A stretch of DNA of 64,000 nt from Pseudomonas sputi (GTDB taxonomy: Bacteria > Pseudomonadota > Gammaproteobacteria > Pseudomonadales > Pseudomonadaceae), in NCBI RefSeq assembly GCF_021603585.1, contig NZ_BQHI01000001.1, positions 124,001 to 188,000 on the forward strand. The letters are read 5' to 3'. A model generated the notes under the pieces. It saw only the letters and a program-made list of their open reading frames with translations, was not told the origin of the DNA and ran no database searches. A program made the translations under genes and the position numbers. Below are positions 37,091-45,782 of the stretch, piece after piece. Position 1 is the stretch's first letter; each line of letters opens with the position of its first letter.

Positions 37091-39448
37091 ATGAGTCCAG
37101 GATGGGCTCGACGTATTCAGCGTCCGTTGTGGCTCATGACCGGCGCGTGGTGCCTGATGTTCATTCATCCATCCGGGGCCGGCGAACTGCCGCCGCCTCC
37201 CAGCGGCATGGAGGCCGTGAGTGATGCACAGTTGTTTCTGGAACTGGTGGTCAACCAGATGAATACCGGTCGCGTGGTGGCGGTGGAGCAGCGCGGCGGG
37301 CGGTTGTTCCTGCCGGCCAGCGTATTGCGCGACACCGGCATGAAGTTGCCGGAAGAGGCCGGTGCCGAAGTCGATCTCGACGGCCTGCCGGGCCTGCACA
37401 GCGATTACGACAGTGTCAGCCAGCGCTTGCTGCTCGACGTGCCGCCGGACTGGCTGCCGGAGCAGTTCATCGGCAATCGCGAAGTCTATCCGCGCACCCC
37501 GGCGCTGAGCAGTTTCGGCGCCTTGTTCAACTATGACCTGTACCTCAATGACACCGACGATGCCGGCACTTATCTGGCGGCATGGAACGAGGTGCGGCTG
37601 TTCGACAGTTGGGGCACGCTGTCGAATACCGGGCAATATCGCCGCACGTTGTCAGGGGATGCAGTCAGTACGCTGGACAACGGCTATCTGCGTTACGACA
37701 CCACTTGGCGCTACTCCGATGACGAGCGGATGCTGACCTACGAGGCCGGGGACGTGGTCAGCGGCGCCTTGCCCTGGAGCAGTTCGGTACGGCTGGGCGG
37801 CGTGCAGTTCTCACGGGATTTTGCGGTGCGTCCGGATCTGGTGACCTACCCGCTGCCGCAGTTTGCCGGGGAAGCGGCCGTGCCGTCCTCGGTGGATCTG
37901 TTCATCAACGGCTACAAATCGAGTAGCACCGATCTGCAACCGGGGCCGTACACCCTGACCAATATTCCGTTCATCAACGGCGCGGGCGAAGCGGTGGTGG
38001 TGACCACCGATGCGCTGGGCCGGCAGGTGTCGACCACGGTGCCGTTCTACGTCACCAGCAGCCTGTTGCAAAAAGGCCTGAGCGATTTTTCGGTGGCCGC
38101 CGGCACGCTGCGCCGCGATTACGGCCTGAAGGATTTCAGCTACGGGCCGGGCGTGACCTCGGGCAGTCTGCGCTATGGCGTCAGCGACATCTTTACTCTG
38201 GAAAGTCATGCCGAAGCGGCGGATACCCTGACTCTCGGAGGATTGGGCGGTAACTTGCGACTGGGTAATTTCGGGGTGCTCAACGGTGCGATCAGCCAGA
38301 GTCGCTTCGACGGCGACGCTGGTCAGCAAGTGAGCCTCGGTTATCAATACAGCGGTCAGCGCTACAGCTTTTCCTACCAGCGTCTGCAACGTCGCGACCG
38401 GTATGCCGACCTGACGGTTGTGGACAGTTCCTACACCACGCTCAGTCGGCGCAGTGAGCAGGCGACCCTGAGCCTCAACCTCGAACGCTGGGGCAGTCTC
38501 GGCGTCGGTTATTTCGATATTCGCGCGGCGGACGCAACCCGTACGCGGCTGCTCAACCTGAGCTGGAGCAAACCGCTGTGGCGCAACAGCAGTTTCTACC
38601 TGTCGGCCAACCGCGAAATCGGTGACAGCCACTGGGCGGTGCAGGCGCAATGGGTGATTCCGTTCGACCTGCGCGGCAGCCTGGCCATCAGCAGCGAACG
38701 CAGCAAGACCGGGCAGACGCAGCAACGGGTCAACTACAGCCGCGCCGTGCCGTCCGAGGGCGGGGTGGGCTTCAATCTCGGCTATGCCAAGGGCGACGGC
38801 GCCGATTACCGCCAGGCGGACGTGACCTGGCGCCTGCAATCGGTGCAGTTGCAGGCCGGCGTCTACGGGACGTCCGACGCCGAAACCCGTTGGGCCGATG
38901 CCAGCGGTTCGCTGGTGTGGATGGATGATCAAGTGTTCGCCGCCAACCGTATCGACGATGCGTTCGTGGTGGTCAGCACCGACGGCTACGCGGACATTCC
39001 GGTGCGTTACGAGAACCAGCAGGTCGGCCAGACCGACCGCAATGGCCACTTGCTGGTGCCGTGGAGCAGTGCCTATTACCGCGGCAAGTACGAAATCGAT
39101 CCGCTGAACCTGCCGGCCAACGTGCGCAGTCCGAATGTCGAGCAACGTGTTGCCGTGCGCCGGGGCAGCGGCTATCTGCTGGAGTTTCCGCTGAGCCGGG
39201 TGATTGCCGCGAGCATCGTGCTGGTGGATGCGCAGCAAAAGCAATTGCCGCTGGGCAGTGGCGTGTTGCACGAGCAGAGCGGCACTCGGACAGTGGTCGG
39301 CTGGGACGGGCTGGTCTATCTGGAAAATCTCCAGGCACAAAACTCGCTGCGAGTGACACTTGCGGACGGCAAGCTCTGCCAGGCGCAATTCAGCGTCGAT
39401 CTGCAGCAGAACGAAGTGCCGCTGATCGGCCCGCTGGTGTGCCAATGA
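37091..39448 (+). CDS. Outer-membrane fimbrial usher (FimD/CsuD type)
   Basis: The 785-residue usher has a signal peptide, an N-terminal chaperone-binding domain (AQLFLELVVNQMNTGRVVAV), the 24-strand barrel with a plug (AVPSSVDLFINGYKSSSTDL) and C-terminal domains ending in a CQAQFSVDLQ ... LVCQ disulphide motif. It secretes and assembles the subunits encoded around it. Its stop overlaps the start of the tip gene (ATGA). Confidence 0.93.
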   Translation: MSPGWARRIQRPLWLMTGAWCLMFIHPSGAGELPPPPSGMEAVSDAQLFLELVVNQMNTGRVVAVEQRGGRLFLPASVLRDTGMKLPEEAGAEVDLDGLPGLHSDYDSVSQRLLLDVPPDWLPEQFIGNREVYPRTPALSSFGALFNYDLYLNDTDDAGTYLAAWNEVRLFDSWGTLSNTGQYRRTLSGDAVSTLDNGYLRYDTTWRYSDDERMLTYEAGDVVSGALPWSSSVRLGGVQFSRDFAVRPDLVTYPLPQFAGEAAVPSSVDLFINGYKSSSTDLQPGPYTLTNIPFINGAGEAVVVTTDALGRQVSTTVPFYVTSSLLQKGLSDFSVAAGTLRRDYGLKDFSYGPGVTSGSLRYGVSDIFTLESHAEAADTLTLGGLGGNLRLGNFGVLNGAISQSRFDGDAGQQVSLGYQYSGQRYSFSYQRLQRRDRYADLTVVDSSYTTLSRRSEQATLSLNLERWGSLGVGYFDIRAADATRTRLLNLSWSKPLWRNSSFYLSANREIGDSHWAVQAQWVIPFDLRGSLAISSERSKTGQTQQRVNYSRAVPSEGGVGFNLGYAKGDGADYRQADVTWRLQSVQLQAGVYGTSDAETRWADASGSLVWMDDQVFAANRIDDAFVVVSTDGYADIPVRYENQQVGQTDRNGHLLVPWSSAYYRGKYEIDPLNLPANVRSPNVEQRVAVRRGSGYLLEFPLSRVIAASIVLVDAQQKQLPLGSGVLHEQSGTRTVVGWDGLVYLENLQAQNSLRVTLADGKLCQAQFSVDLQQNEVPLIGPLVCQ

Positions 39449-40422
39449 TCCGGGCGCGGCGTGTTCTGTGGCTGCTGTTGCTGTTGCTGCTGCCGGGGCT
39501 GGCGCAGGCGCTGTGTTCGGTGGTCCCCACTACGCCGGCCGGGTTCGGGACGATCAGTTCGATCGCCGTGCGCACCACCTCGCAACCCAGTTCCACCTTG
39601 AACGGGGGGCTGAGTTGCACCGGTTCGCTGCTGTCGCTGTTGACCAACAATGACCATTTCTGGGCCACCGTCACCTCGACCCAGAGCGGTTTGCTCGGGC
39701 CTTCGGGCGATGTGATCGGTTACACGATCTACGCCAACAACAGCACCAGTTATCCGCTGACGCGCGGCACCGCCTATGACTTCGCCCGCAACGGCATCAT
39801 CGATGCCTTGGGATTGCTGGCCGGCACCGTGCCGAAAACCGTTCCGCTCTATTTCGGCACCACCGTCGGCAGCAATGTGGCGGCGGGGGTGTACAGCGAG
39901 ACCCTGAGCATCTTCTGGAGCTGGAATTACTGCTCGGGCATAGGTGTCGGCGGGCTTTGCCTGGGTCGCGACATCAACAGCGGCACCACGACGCTGACGG
40001 TCAACCTGACAGTGGCCAACGACTGCACCATTACCGCGCCGAACATCGCTTTCGGCAGCGCGCCGGTGGTCAGTGCGTTCACCCCGGTGACCGGGCAGAC
40101 CATCAACCTCGCCTGCACCAAGGGCAGTGCCTACACCGTGGGTCTGAACGACGGGCAGAATGCGCTGAGTGTCGGCGGACGGCGGCGGATGATTTCCGGT
40201 AGCAACTATCTGGCCTACGACATTTTCAAGAGTGCCGGGACCACCCGTTGGGGCAGCGTCGGCGCGGCCCGCCGGGCCAGCAGCGATGCCGAGGTCAACC
40301 CCGGCAACGGTCTGGGCACCGGCAGCCAGATCTTCAATTACAACGCGAAAATCTACACTGACCAGACCACACCGCCCGCCGGAACCTACTTGGACAATGT
40401 GGTGCTGGATGTAGGGTTCTGA
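39445..40422 (+). CDS. Two-domain SCPU tip protein (CsuE-like adhesin)
   Basis: This 325-residue secreted protein has two SCPU modules. The N-terminal one (residues about 20-165) begins right after the signal peptide, ALCSVVPTTPAGFG, and would be the adhesin domain; the second (about 170-325) is the pilin-like domain ending YLDNVVLDVGF. In the Acinetobacter Csu system the last gene, csuE, has this same two-domain layout and caps the fibre. Translationally coupled to the usher. Confidence 0.88.
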   Translation: MIRARRVLWLLLLLLLPGLAQALCSVVPTTPAGFGTISSIAVRTTSQPSSTLNGGLSCTGSLLSLLTNNDHFWATVTSTQSGLLGPSGDVIGYTIYANNSTSYPLTRGTAYDFARNGIIDALGLLAGTVPKTVPLYFGTTVGSNVAAGVYSETLSIFWSWNYCSGIGVGGLCLGRDINSGTTTLTVNLTVANDCTITAPNIAFGSAPVVSAFTPVTGQTINLACTKGSAYTVGLNDGQNALSVGGRRRMISGSNYLAYDIFKSAGTTRWGSVGAARRASSDAEVNPGNGLGTGSQIFNYNAKIYTDQTTPPAGTYLDNVVLDVGF

Positions 40423-40427
40423 ACCGG

Positions 40428-41180
40428 CTAGAAGCTCAGAGATTGCTTGAGCATTTTCGCCGCCGGGGTATCGGTCGGGCTGACCATCGCGTAGTTGTAA
40501 CCCTTGCCGGACCAGTACTCGGCCTGCAGATCCCCGTCCTGGCGGCTGCCCCGGGGCAGAAAGGTATTTTTCGGTCCCGGCGGACGCACGTAGAAACTGA
40601 CCTTGTGCCCGCTCTGGTCTTCATACATCACCATCGCCGCCGGGCCTTCATCGGTGCTCAGCAGACGGCCGCTGACCGGTGCAAAACCGGCCGCCGTCAG
40701 ATCCGGCAGGCGATTGGCCTGAGTGAAATAACGATCGAGCCAGCGCTGGATATTGCCGTCGTCCTCGACCTTGTAGTCCGCCGGCAGAAGCCCTTGCTGA
40801 GCAATCAAACGGTACGCTTGCAAAGCATCCGTCATCGGTGCCGGAGGATGAAACACGGTCATGTCCCGGGCTTTCCAGCCACCGACACCGCCGAGGCTGA
40901 CGGCAATCAACAGCACTGCCGCGCTGGCCCACTGGCGACGCGACTGGCGCTTGAGTCGCTGGCGAATCAGCGCCGGATCGAGGTCCGGATTGTTCGGTTG
41001 CTGCAAGGCACCGCCGAGGGCGGCGCGCAGGTGCTGGGCGTCCTGTTGCCAGGCGCGAACCTGCGCCGCTTCGTCCGGGTGACTGGCGAGCCAGGTTTCC
41101 AGCACATGCCGGTCGGCCTCGCTGAGCTGATGGTCGACGTAGGCGTGCAGGTCACGTTCGTTGGGGGGCAGACTGATCAT
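40428..41180 (-). CDS. Anti-sigma factor (membrane)
   Basis: A 250-residue protein with a cytoplasmic N-terminal helical domain (ERDLHAYVDHQLSEADR), one transmembrane helix at about 84-103 and a periplasmic C-terminal domain. It overlaps the ECF sigma gene by four bases, the usual sigma/anti-sigma coupling. It is predicted to hold the sigma factor inactive until a periplasmic signal is sensed. It converges on the pilus operon with five bases between. Confidence 0.88.
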   Translation of the reverse strand: MISLPPNERDLHAYVDHQLSEADRHVLETWLASHPDEAAQVRAWQQDAQHLRAALGGALQQPNNPDLDPALIRQRLKRQSRRQWASAAVLLIAVSLGGVGGWKARDMTVFHPPAPMTDALQAYRLIAQQGLLPADYKVEDDGNIQRWLDRYFTQANRLPDLTAAGFAPVSGRLLSTDEGPAAMVMYEDQSGHKVSFYVRPPGPKNTFLPRGSRQDGDLQAEYWSGKGYNYAMVSPTDTPAAKMLKQSLSF

Positions 41181-41683
41181 TTGAGTATCCGCAAGGAAGG
41201 GCTGCTGATTTCCCCGTCGCTGAGCTGGCGCAGGGCCTGGCGAGCACGGGACAGGCGCGACATCACGGTGCCGGTGGGGACGCCAAGAATCTCGGCGACC
41301 TCCTTATAGGTCAGGCCTTCCACCGACACCATCAGCAGCAGCGCGCGCTGTTCGGTGGGCAGTCGGTCGAAGGCCTTCAAGGTCGATTGGGCAATGACCG
41401 TGCGTTCCACCGAAGGCTCGGCGTCATCGCGGCCGGTGAAGAATTCGAGCATCCGCGCATAGCGCCGCGAACGCCGATGCGCATCGAGAAACTGCCGGTA
41501 CAGGATCGAAAACAGCCAGGCGCGCAGATCGCCATCGGCGCGTTTATCGCCCCACCCCGACAGCGCCCGCTCGAGGCTGGCCTGTACCAGGTCGTCGGCG
41601 CTGCTGCTGTTGCGTGTCAACGACAGTGCGAAGCGGCGCAATCTGGGGATCAGATCGCGTAATTGCTCGTCGAGTGTATTCAT
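41177..41683 (-). CDS. ECF-family RNA polymerase sigma factor
   Basis: The 168 residues contain sigma region 2 (DDLVQASLERALSGWGD, LRAWLFSILYRQFLD) and region 4 (LPTEQRALLLMVSVEGLTYKEVAEILGVPTGTVMSRLSRARQAL split here by shortening). The ATG at 41683 starts MNTLDEQLRDLIPRL; the frame opens further upstream without support. A candidate self-controlled promoter is present upstream, and the same promoter pattern precedes the catalase/cytochrome b561 operon at 45.8 kb, making that operon a likely target. Confidence 0.9.
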   Translation of the reverse strand: MNTLDEQLRDLIPRLRRFALSLTRNSSSADDLVQASLERALSGWGDKRADGDLRAWLFSILYRQFLDAHRRSRRYARMLEFFTGRDDAEPSVERTVIAQSTLKAFDRLPTEQRALLLMVSVEGLTYKEVAEILGVPTGTVMSRLSRARQALRQLSDGEISSPSLRILK

Positions 41684-41726
41684 GACAGGGACATGTTCTG
41701 GGCCACAAGCGCGGTAGTGGTAGGAA

Positions 41727-41752
41727 AGACGCCTCTCGACACAGCTTATTCC
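41727..41752 (-). promoter_or_regulatory. Candidate autoregulated ECF promoter of the sigma/anti-sigma operon
   Basis: On the minus strand: GGAATAA (41752-41746), 14 bases, CGTCT (41731-41727), then 43 bases to the sigma start codon. The same two elements with the same spacing occur upstream of the catalase-like gene (45716-45741). Confidence 0.7.
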
Positions 41753-41942
41753 ATTCCAGAAGCTGAAAGATTTCATTACTGGCGACGTAGGAAAGTTCGC
41801 CGCGTTCTGTAGTGCGTGTAATGGATTCAAATCCCCCGGCTCAACCTGTCCGACAAGCGCAGGCAGCCACCGATGTCGCCAGCAGGCAATCGGTGGCCGA
41901 AGCGGCTGAAACGATGACTTGAGCAAAAAAGGGATGTTTTAA

Positions 41943-43517
41943 ATGCACGCAATCGTAATGAATCCCCCCGCACCGAGTGTCGGCCCTGAGGCCTGGCGGA
42001 CATTCGGCTGCGGCCCGATGGCCGAGCCTGAGTTCTCGTTGATCCACCGTGCGATCGAGGCGCGGGCGGCGACACACCCGCAGCAGGTGGCCGCACGCTT
42101 TCAGGGACGGAGCCTGACGTACGGCGAGTTGAATCGCCAGGCCAACCGGTTGGCCAGATTGTTGTCGAGCCATGGCGTAGCACCGGGCGATCACGTGGCA
42201 CTTTTCGTCGAACGCTCGATCCCGATGCTGGTGGGCATGCTTGCGACCTTGAAGGTGGGGGCCGCTTATATTCCACAGCATGTCGGCATTACCCCGACCC
42301 CGCAGTTGAGCCACATCATGTCGGTTGCTTCGACGCAGGTGGTGTTGACGCTTTCAACGCTGGCCCATGCGATTCCCCTGACGGCCGGGCAGCATTGCAT
42401 TCATCTGGATACGTTCATCGACTCGCCGGGCTCGGCTGTCGATGACGTCAATGTGGGAAAGGATATTTCGTCACCGGATGCCTTGTGTTTTGTGTTGTTT
42501 ACGTCCGGTACGACCGGTCAGCCCAATGGTGTCAGGGTGACCCAACGCAATGTCTGCAACATTCTGCTGACCGGCCCCGGCAATCTCGGCATGGGGCCGG
42601 GCATGAACGTCGGGCAGATCCTCAATATCGCCTTTGACATGGCTGCCTGGGAAATCCTCGGCTGTCTGGCCCATGGCGCGACGCTGCTGATCCGGGGCAA
42701 GGACATTGCCGAAACCGCCGAGCAGTGTGACGTGCTGATCGCGACGCCATCGATTCTCGCCACGCTGGATCCGGCGCGCTGCAGCCAAGTGAAAGTGGTG
42801 GCGCTGGCCGGCGAACCGTGCCCGCAGCCCCTGGCCGATCGCTGGGCGTCCTTTTGCGATTTCTACAATGCTTGCGGCCCTACAGAAACCACCATCGTCA
42901 ATACCATGCAGCACTACCGAGGCGTGGGCCCGTTGACGATCGGCAAGCCAACGCCCAACAACACCGTGTACGTGCTGGATGAATCGGGCCAACTGTGCGC
43001 GCCGGGTGAACAGGGCGAAATGTGGGCCGGCGGCGATTGTGTGACGGCCGGGTATCTGGGCAATCCAGCGCTGACTGCCGAACGTTATCGGCTCGATCCG
43101 TTTCTGGGGCAGGGACGCATGATGTTTCGTACCCGTGATCTGGGACGCTGGACCACTGACGGCGAACTGGAACACTTGGGCCGAGTGGACGATCAGGTGA
43201 AGGTTCGGGGCTTTCGCGTTGAACTGGACTCGGTATCGGCGGCGCTGGAGTCTGCACCGGGCTGCGAGCGCGCGGTGACCTTGAAGTTCGATAACCGTCA
43301 TCTGGTGGCGTTCGTCTATCCCGCTTCAACGGATACCGACGAAGCGCGACGCCGTTGCGAGGAGCGTCTGGCCTATTACTGCGTGCCTTCGATGATTCTG
43401 CCGGTGGACGACATCCCGCTGACCTCAAGGGGCAAGGTCGATAAACGCTTGCTGCTTGAGCGGGCTCAGGCGTATCAGGCACAGCTCGTTGCCACCACTG
43501 AGGAGGCAGGGCAATGA
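41943..43517 (+). CDS. Stand-alone NRPS-type adenylation enzyme
   Basis: This 524-residue enzyme is an amino-acid-activating adenylation domain without a carrier or condensation domain. Core motifs are A3 LFTSGTTGQPNGV (186-197, with Asn for the usual Lys), A4 FDMAAWEI (the Asp that binds a substrate alpha-amino group is kept), A5 NACGPTETT, A7 RTRDLGRW, A8 GRVDDQVKVRGFRVEL and A10 SRGKVDKR with the catalytic Lys. It probably makes an aminoacyl-AMP for an unknown acceptor. Its stop overlaps the start of the membrane reductase gene (ATGA). Confidence 0.87.
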   Translation: MHAIVMNPPAPSVGPEAWRTFGCGPMAEPEFSLIHRAIEARAATHPQQVAARFQGRSLTYGELNRQANRLARLLSSHGVAPGDHVALFVERSIPMLVGMLATLKVGAAYIPQHVGITPTPQLSHIMSVASTQVVLTLSTLAHAIPLTAGQHCIHLDTFIDSPGSAVDDVNVGKDISSPDALCFVLFTSGTTGQPNGVRVTQRNVCNILLTGPGNLGMGPGMNVGQILNIAFDMAAWEILGCLAHGATLLIRGKDIAETAEQCDVLIATPSILATLDPARCSQVKVVALAGEPCPQPLADRWASFCDFYNACGPTETTIVNTMQHYRGVGPLTIGKPTPNNTVYVLDESGQLCAPGEQGEMWAGGDCVTAGYLGNPALTAERYRLDPFLGQGRMMFRTRDLGRWTTDGELEHLGRVDDQVKVRGFRVELDSVSAALESAPGCERAVTLKFDNRHLVAFVYPASTDTDEARRRCEERLAYYCVPSMILPVDDIPLTSRGKVDKRLLLERAQAYQAQLVATTEEAGQ

Positions 43518-44848
43518 CTCAGGTCGATGACGCTTTTGCCCTGCCACCTCGAAGGCCGCTTTGGCGGCGTCTGGGAACGATGCCCTTGTTTTCGCACTAC
43601 AACCGCCTGGTAGCGCTGGTGCTGCTGGCTAACGTCGGGGCGCTGGTGTACGGAGTGACCGTCGGTCAGTGGTGGCCGGCCTCGGGGATTGCGTTGGAGG
43701 CATTGTCGCAGCTGGTGTTGGCGAATCTGTCGATGGCGATCCTGATTCGTCAGCAATATGTGATCAATCTGTTGTTCTGGCTGGCGACCCGGGCCCCGAC
43801 GAGCTGGCCGTTGGCGATTCGTCGTTCGCTGGCCAAGGTCTACCATTTCGGTGGGCTGCACAGTGGCGGGGCGATGGCTGCGATTGCCTGGTTCGTGGCA
43901 CTGCTCGGCTCGATGATCTGGCAAAGGACCCAAGGGGTGGCTGGGGTTTCGCTGACGTTGCTGACCATCAGCGCCGGGCTGCTGGGATTGTTGCTGCTGA
44001 TGGCGATCATGGCGTTGCCGGGAATTCGTTCACGGTTTCACAACGCTTTCGAGCGCACCCACCGGTTCGCCGGTTGGGCGGCGCTGCTGCTGTTCTGGGT
44101 CATGACGCTGGTGTTTGCGCGGGACAGGAATCCTTCGGCAGACCTGGCGCAGGTCCTGTTGACATCCGTTTCGTTCTGGATGCTGCCGATCCTGACACTC
44201 AGCATTGCCTTGCCTTGGTTGCGCCTGCGCAAGGTGCCAGTGACGCTGGTCAAACCGTCATCGCATGCAGTGATTGCCCGGTTCAATCACCTCACGCCGT
44301 TCGCCGGATCTTCCACCGCCATCAGTCGCCATCCGCTGTGGGAATGGCACTCGTTTGCCAACATTCCTGCACCTGACGAACAGGGTTTTCGCCTGATCAT
44401 TTCCCGGGCCGGCGACTGGACCGGGCAGTTGATCGAGCAGCCGCCAACCCATGTCTGGGTCAAGGGCATCACCACGGCAGGCGTCGCCCATATCGAAACC
44501 CTGTTCAAGTCAGTGGTGTATGTCGCCACCGGCAGTGGCATTGGCCCTGTGCTGCCGCATCTGTTGGCGCGGCAAGTGCCGATCCACCTGATCTGGTCTA
44601 CCCGCAGCCCGCGCGCGACCTATGGTGATGCGCTGGTGGAGGAAATCCTGCAGGCACAACCCGATGCCCATATCTGGGACACCGACCGGTTGGGCAAACC
44701 GGATCTGGTGGCGCTGGCGTATGCCGCCGTTCGTGCCCACGGTGCGGAGGCGGTGATCTGTATTTCCAACCAGAAGTTGACCGAACGCGTGGTCGAGGAA
44801 ATGGAATCCCGAGGTATTCCGGCCTACGGCGCGATCTGGGATTCCTGA
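43514..44848 (+). CDS. Ferric-reductase-like membrane flavoprotein
   Basis: A 444-residue protein with about six transmembrane segments (residues 30-240) and a cytoplasmic C-terminal FAD/NAD(P)-binding reductase half. Candidate haem histidines are H111 and H116 (VYHFGGLHSGG), H176 and H183 (RFHNAFERTHRFAGW). The nucleotide-binding motif is VVYVATGSGIGPVLP (334-347) and HPLWEWHSF (273-281) resembles the flavin motif HPFS. It is translationally coupled to the adenylation enzyme. Fungal NRPS-like proteins carry a comparable membrane reductase fused to an adenylation domain (recalled, not checked), which supports a joint function. Confidence 0.8.
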   Translation: MTQVDDAFALPPRRPLWRRLGTMPLFSHYNRLVALVLLANVGALVYGVTVGQWWPASGIALEALSQLVLANLSMAILIRQQYVINLLFWLATRAPTSWPLAIRRSLAKVYHFGGLHSGGAMAAIAWFVALLGSMIWQRTQGVAGVSLTLLTISAGLLGLLLLMAIMALPGIRSRFHNAFERTHRFAGWAALLLFWVMTLVFARDRNPSADLAQVLLTSVSFWMLPILTLSIALPWLRLRKVPVTLVKPSSHAVIARFNHLTPFAGSSTAISRHPLWEWHSFANIPAPDEQGFRLIISRAGDWTGQLIEQPPTHVWVKGITTAGVAHIETLFKSVVYVATGSGIGPVLPHLLARQVPIHLIWSTRSPRATYGDALVEEILQAQPDAHIWDTDRLGKPDLVALAYAAVRAHGAEAVICISNQKLTERVVEEMESRGIPAYGAIWDS

Positions 44849-44897
44849 CAGCGCGTCGGTGTTTTCCCACTCACTTCATTTTTCAAAGAGATTGCGA

Positions 44898-45662
44898 ATG
44901 AACCTATTGATTGAACGGTACGGCCCCGTGGTACTGATCCGCCTCAACCGCCCGCAGGCACGGAATGCGCTCGACTCATCACTGATGCGCGAACTGCTGG
45001 GGACCTTGCAACCGCTGGACAGTGAACCGGGTATCGGATGTTTCCTCATCACCGGTACCCAGGATTATTTTGCTGCCGGAGCCGATATCAAGGAGATGTA
45101 CGAAAAATCCTGTCGGGAAATGATCGAGGAAGATCATTTCGCCGGATGGGATGCGTTTGCCGCTCTGCGCACGCCCAAAGTCGCCGCAGTGGCGGGATTC
45201 GCGCTCGGTGGAGGATGCGAATTGGCAATGATGTGCGACGTGATCGTGGCGGCCGAATCTGCGAAATTCGCACTGCCGGAAATCACGTTGGGGGTGATGC
45301 CGGGCATGGGTGGTACGCAACGCCTGACCCGATTGATTGGCCGTGCCAAAGCCATGGACATGATACTGACCGGTCGCACGATGTCCGCCCGGGAAGCGGA
45401 GCAGGCGGGGTTGGTGTCGAGGGTGACAGAAGCCGATCAAGTGCTGACGCAGGCCATGGACATTGCGCAGCGCATCGGCGGTTTTCCCCGCACGGCGACA
45501 CGGGCCGCCCGGGAGGCTGTGGACCGAGCGTCCGAGTCGGGATTGCGTGAAGGCATTCTGTTTGAACGACGCTCGTTTCACGGCCTGTTCGCGACACCCG
45601 GGCAGAAAGAGGGCATGCAGGCGTTTCTGGAGAAGCGCGAGCCGCGTTTCGATCAGATTTAG
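44898..45662 (+). CDS. Enoyl-CoA hydratase/isomerase (crotonase) family protein
   Basis: The 254 residues show the crotonase fold: NRPQARNAL, oxyanion-hole ITGTQDYFAAGADIKEM and GFALGGGCELAMMCDVIVA with the first catalytic Glu, then FALPEITLGVMPGMGGTQRL with the second Glu. Both glutamates of true hydratases are present. The start ATG at 44898 follows aaagag; an upstream start at 44859 is unlikely. It is third in the adenylation/membrane reductase operon. Confidence 0.9.
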   Translation: MNLLIERYGPVVLIRLNRPQARNALDSSLMRELLGTLQPLDSEPGIGCFLITGTQDYFAAGADIKEMYEKSCREMIEEDHFAGWDAFAALRTPKVAAVAGFALGGGCELAMMCDVIVAAESAKFALPEITLGVMPGMGGTQRLTRLIGRAKAMDMILTGRTMSAREAEQAGLVSRVTEADQVLTQAMDIAQRIGGFPRTATRAAREAVDRASESGLREGILFERRSFHGLFATPGQKEGMQAFLEKREPRFDQI

Positions 45663-45715
45663 CCCGCGGCGATTGGACTCCGACGCCACTGCATGAAAGA
45701 AACTACAGTTCAGAG

Positions 45716-45741
45716 GGAATAATCCTACGAGACGTGCGTCT
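45716..45741 (+). promoter_or_regulatory. Candidate ECF-dependent promoter of the catalase/cytochrome b561 operon
   Basis: GGAATAA (45716-45722), 14 bases, CGTCT (45737-45741), 41 bases before the start codon at 45783. It is the same architecture as the sigma operon promoter at 41727-41752. Confidence 0.7.
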
Positions 45742-45782
45742 CATAGCACCTTTCCCTATGGCCGATGGCCCTGGAGTCTTTC

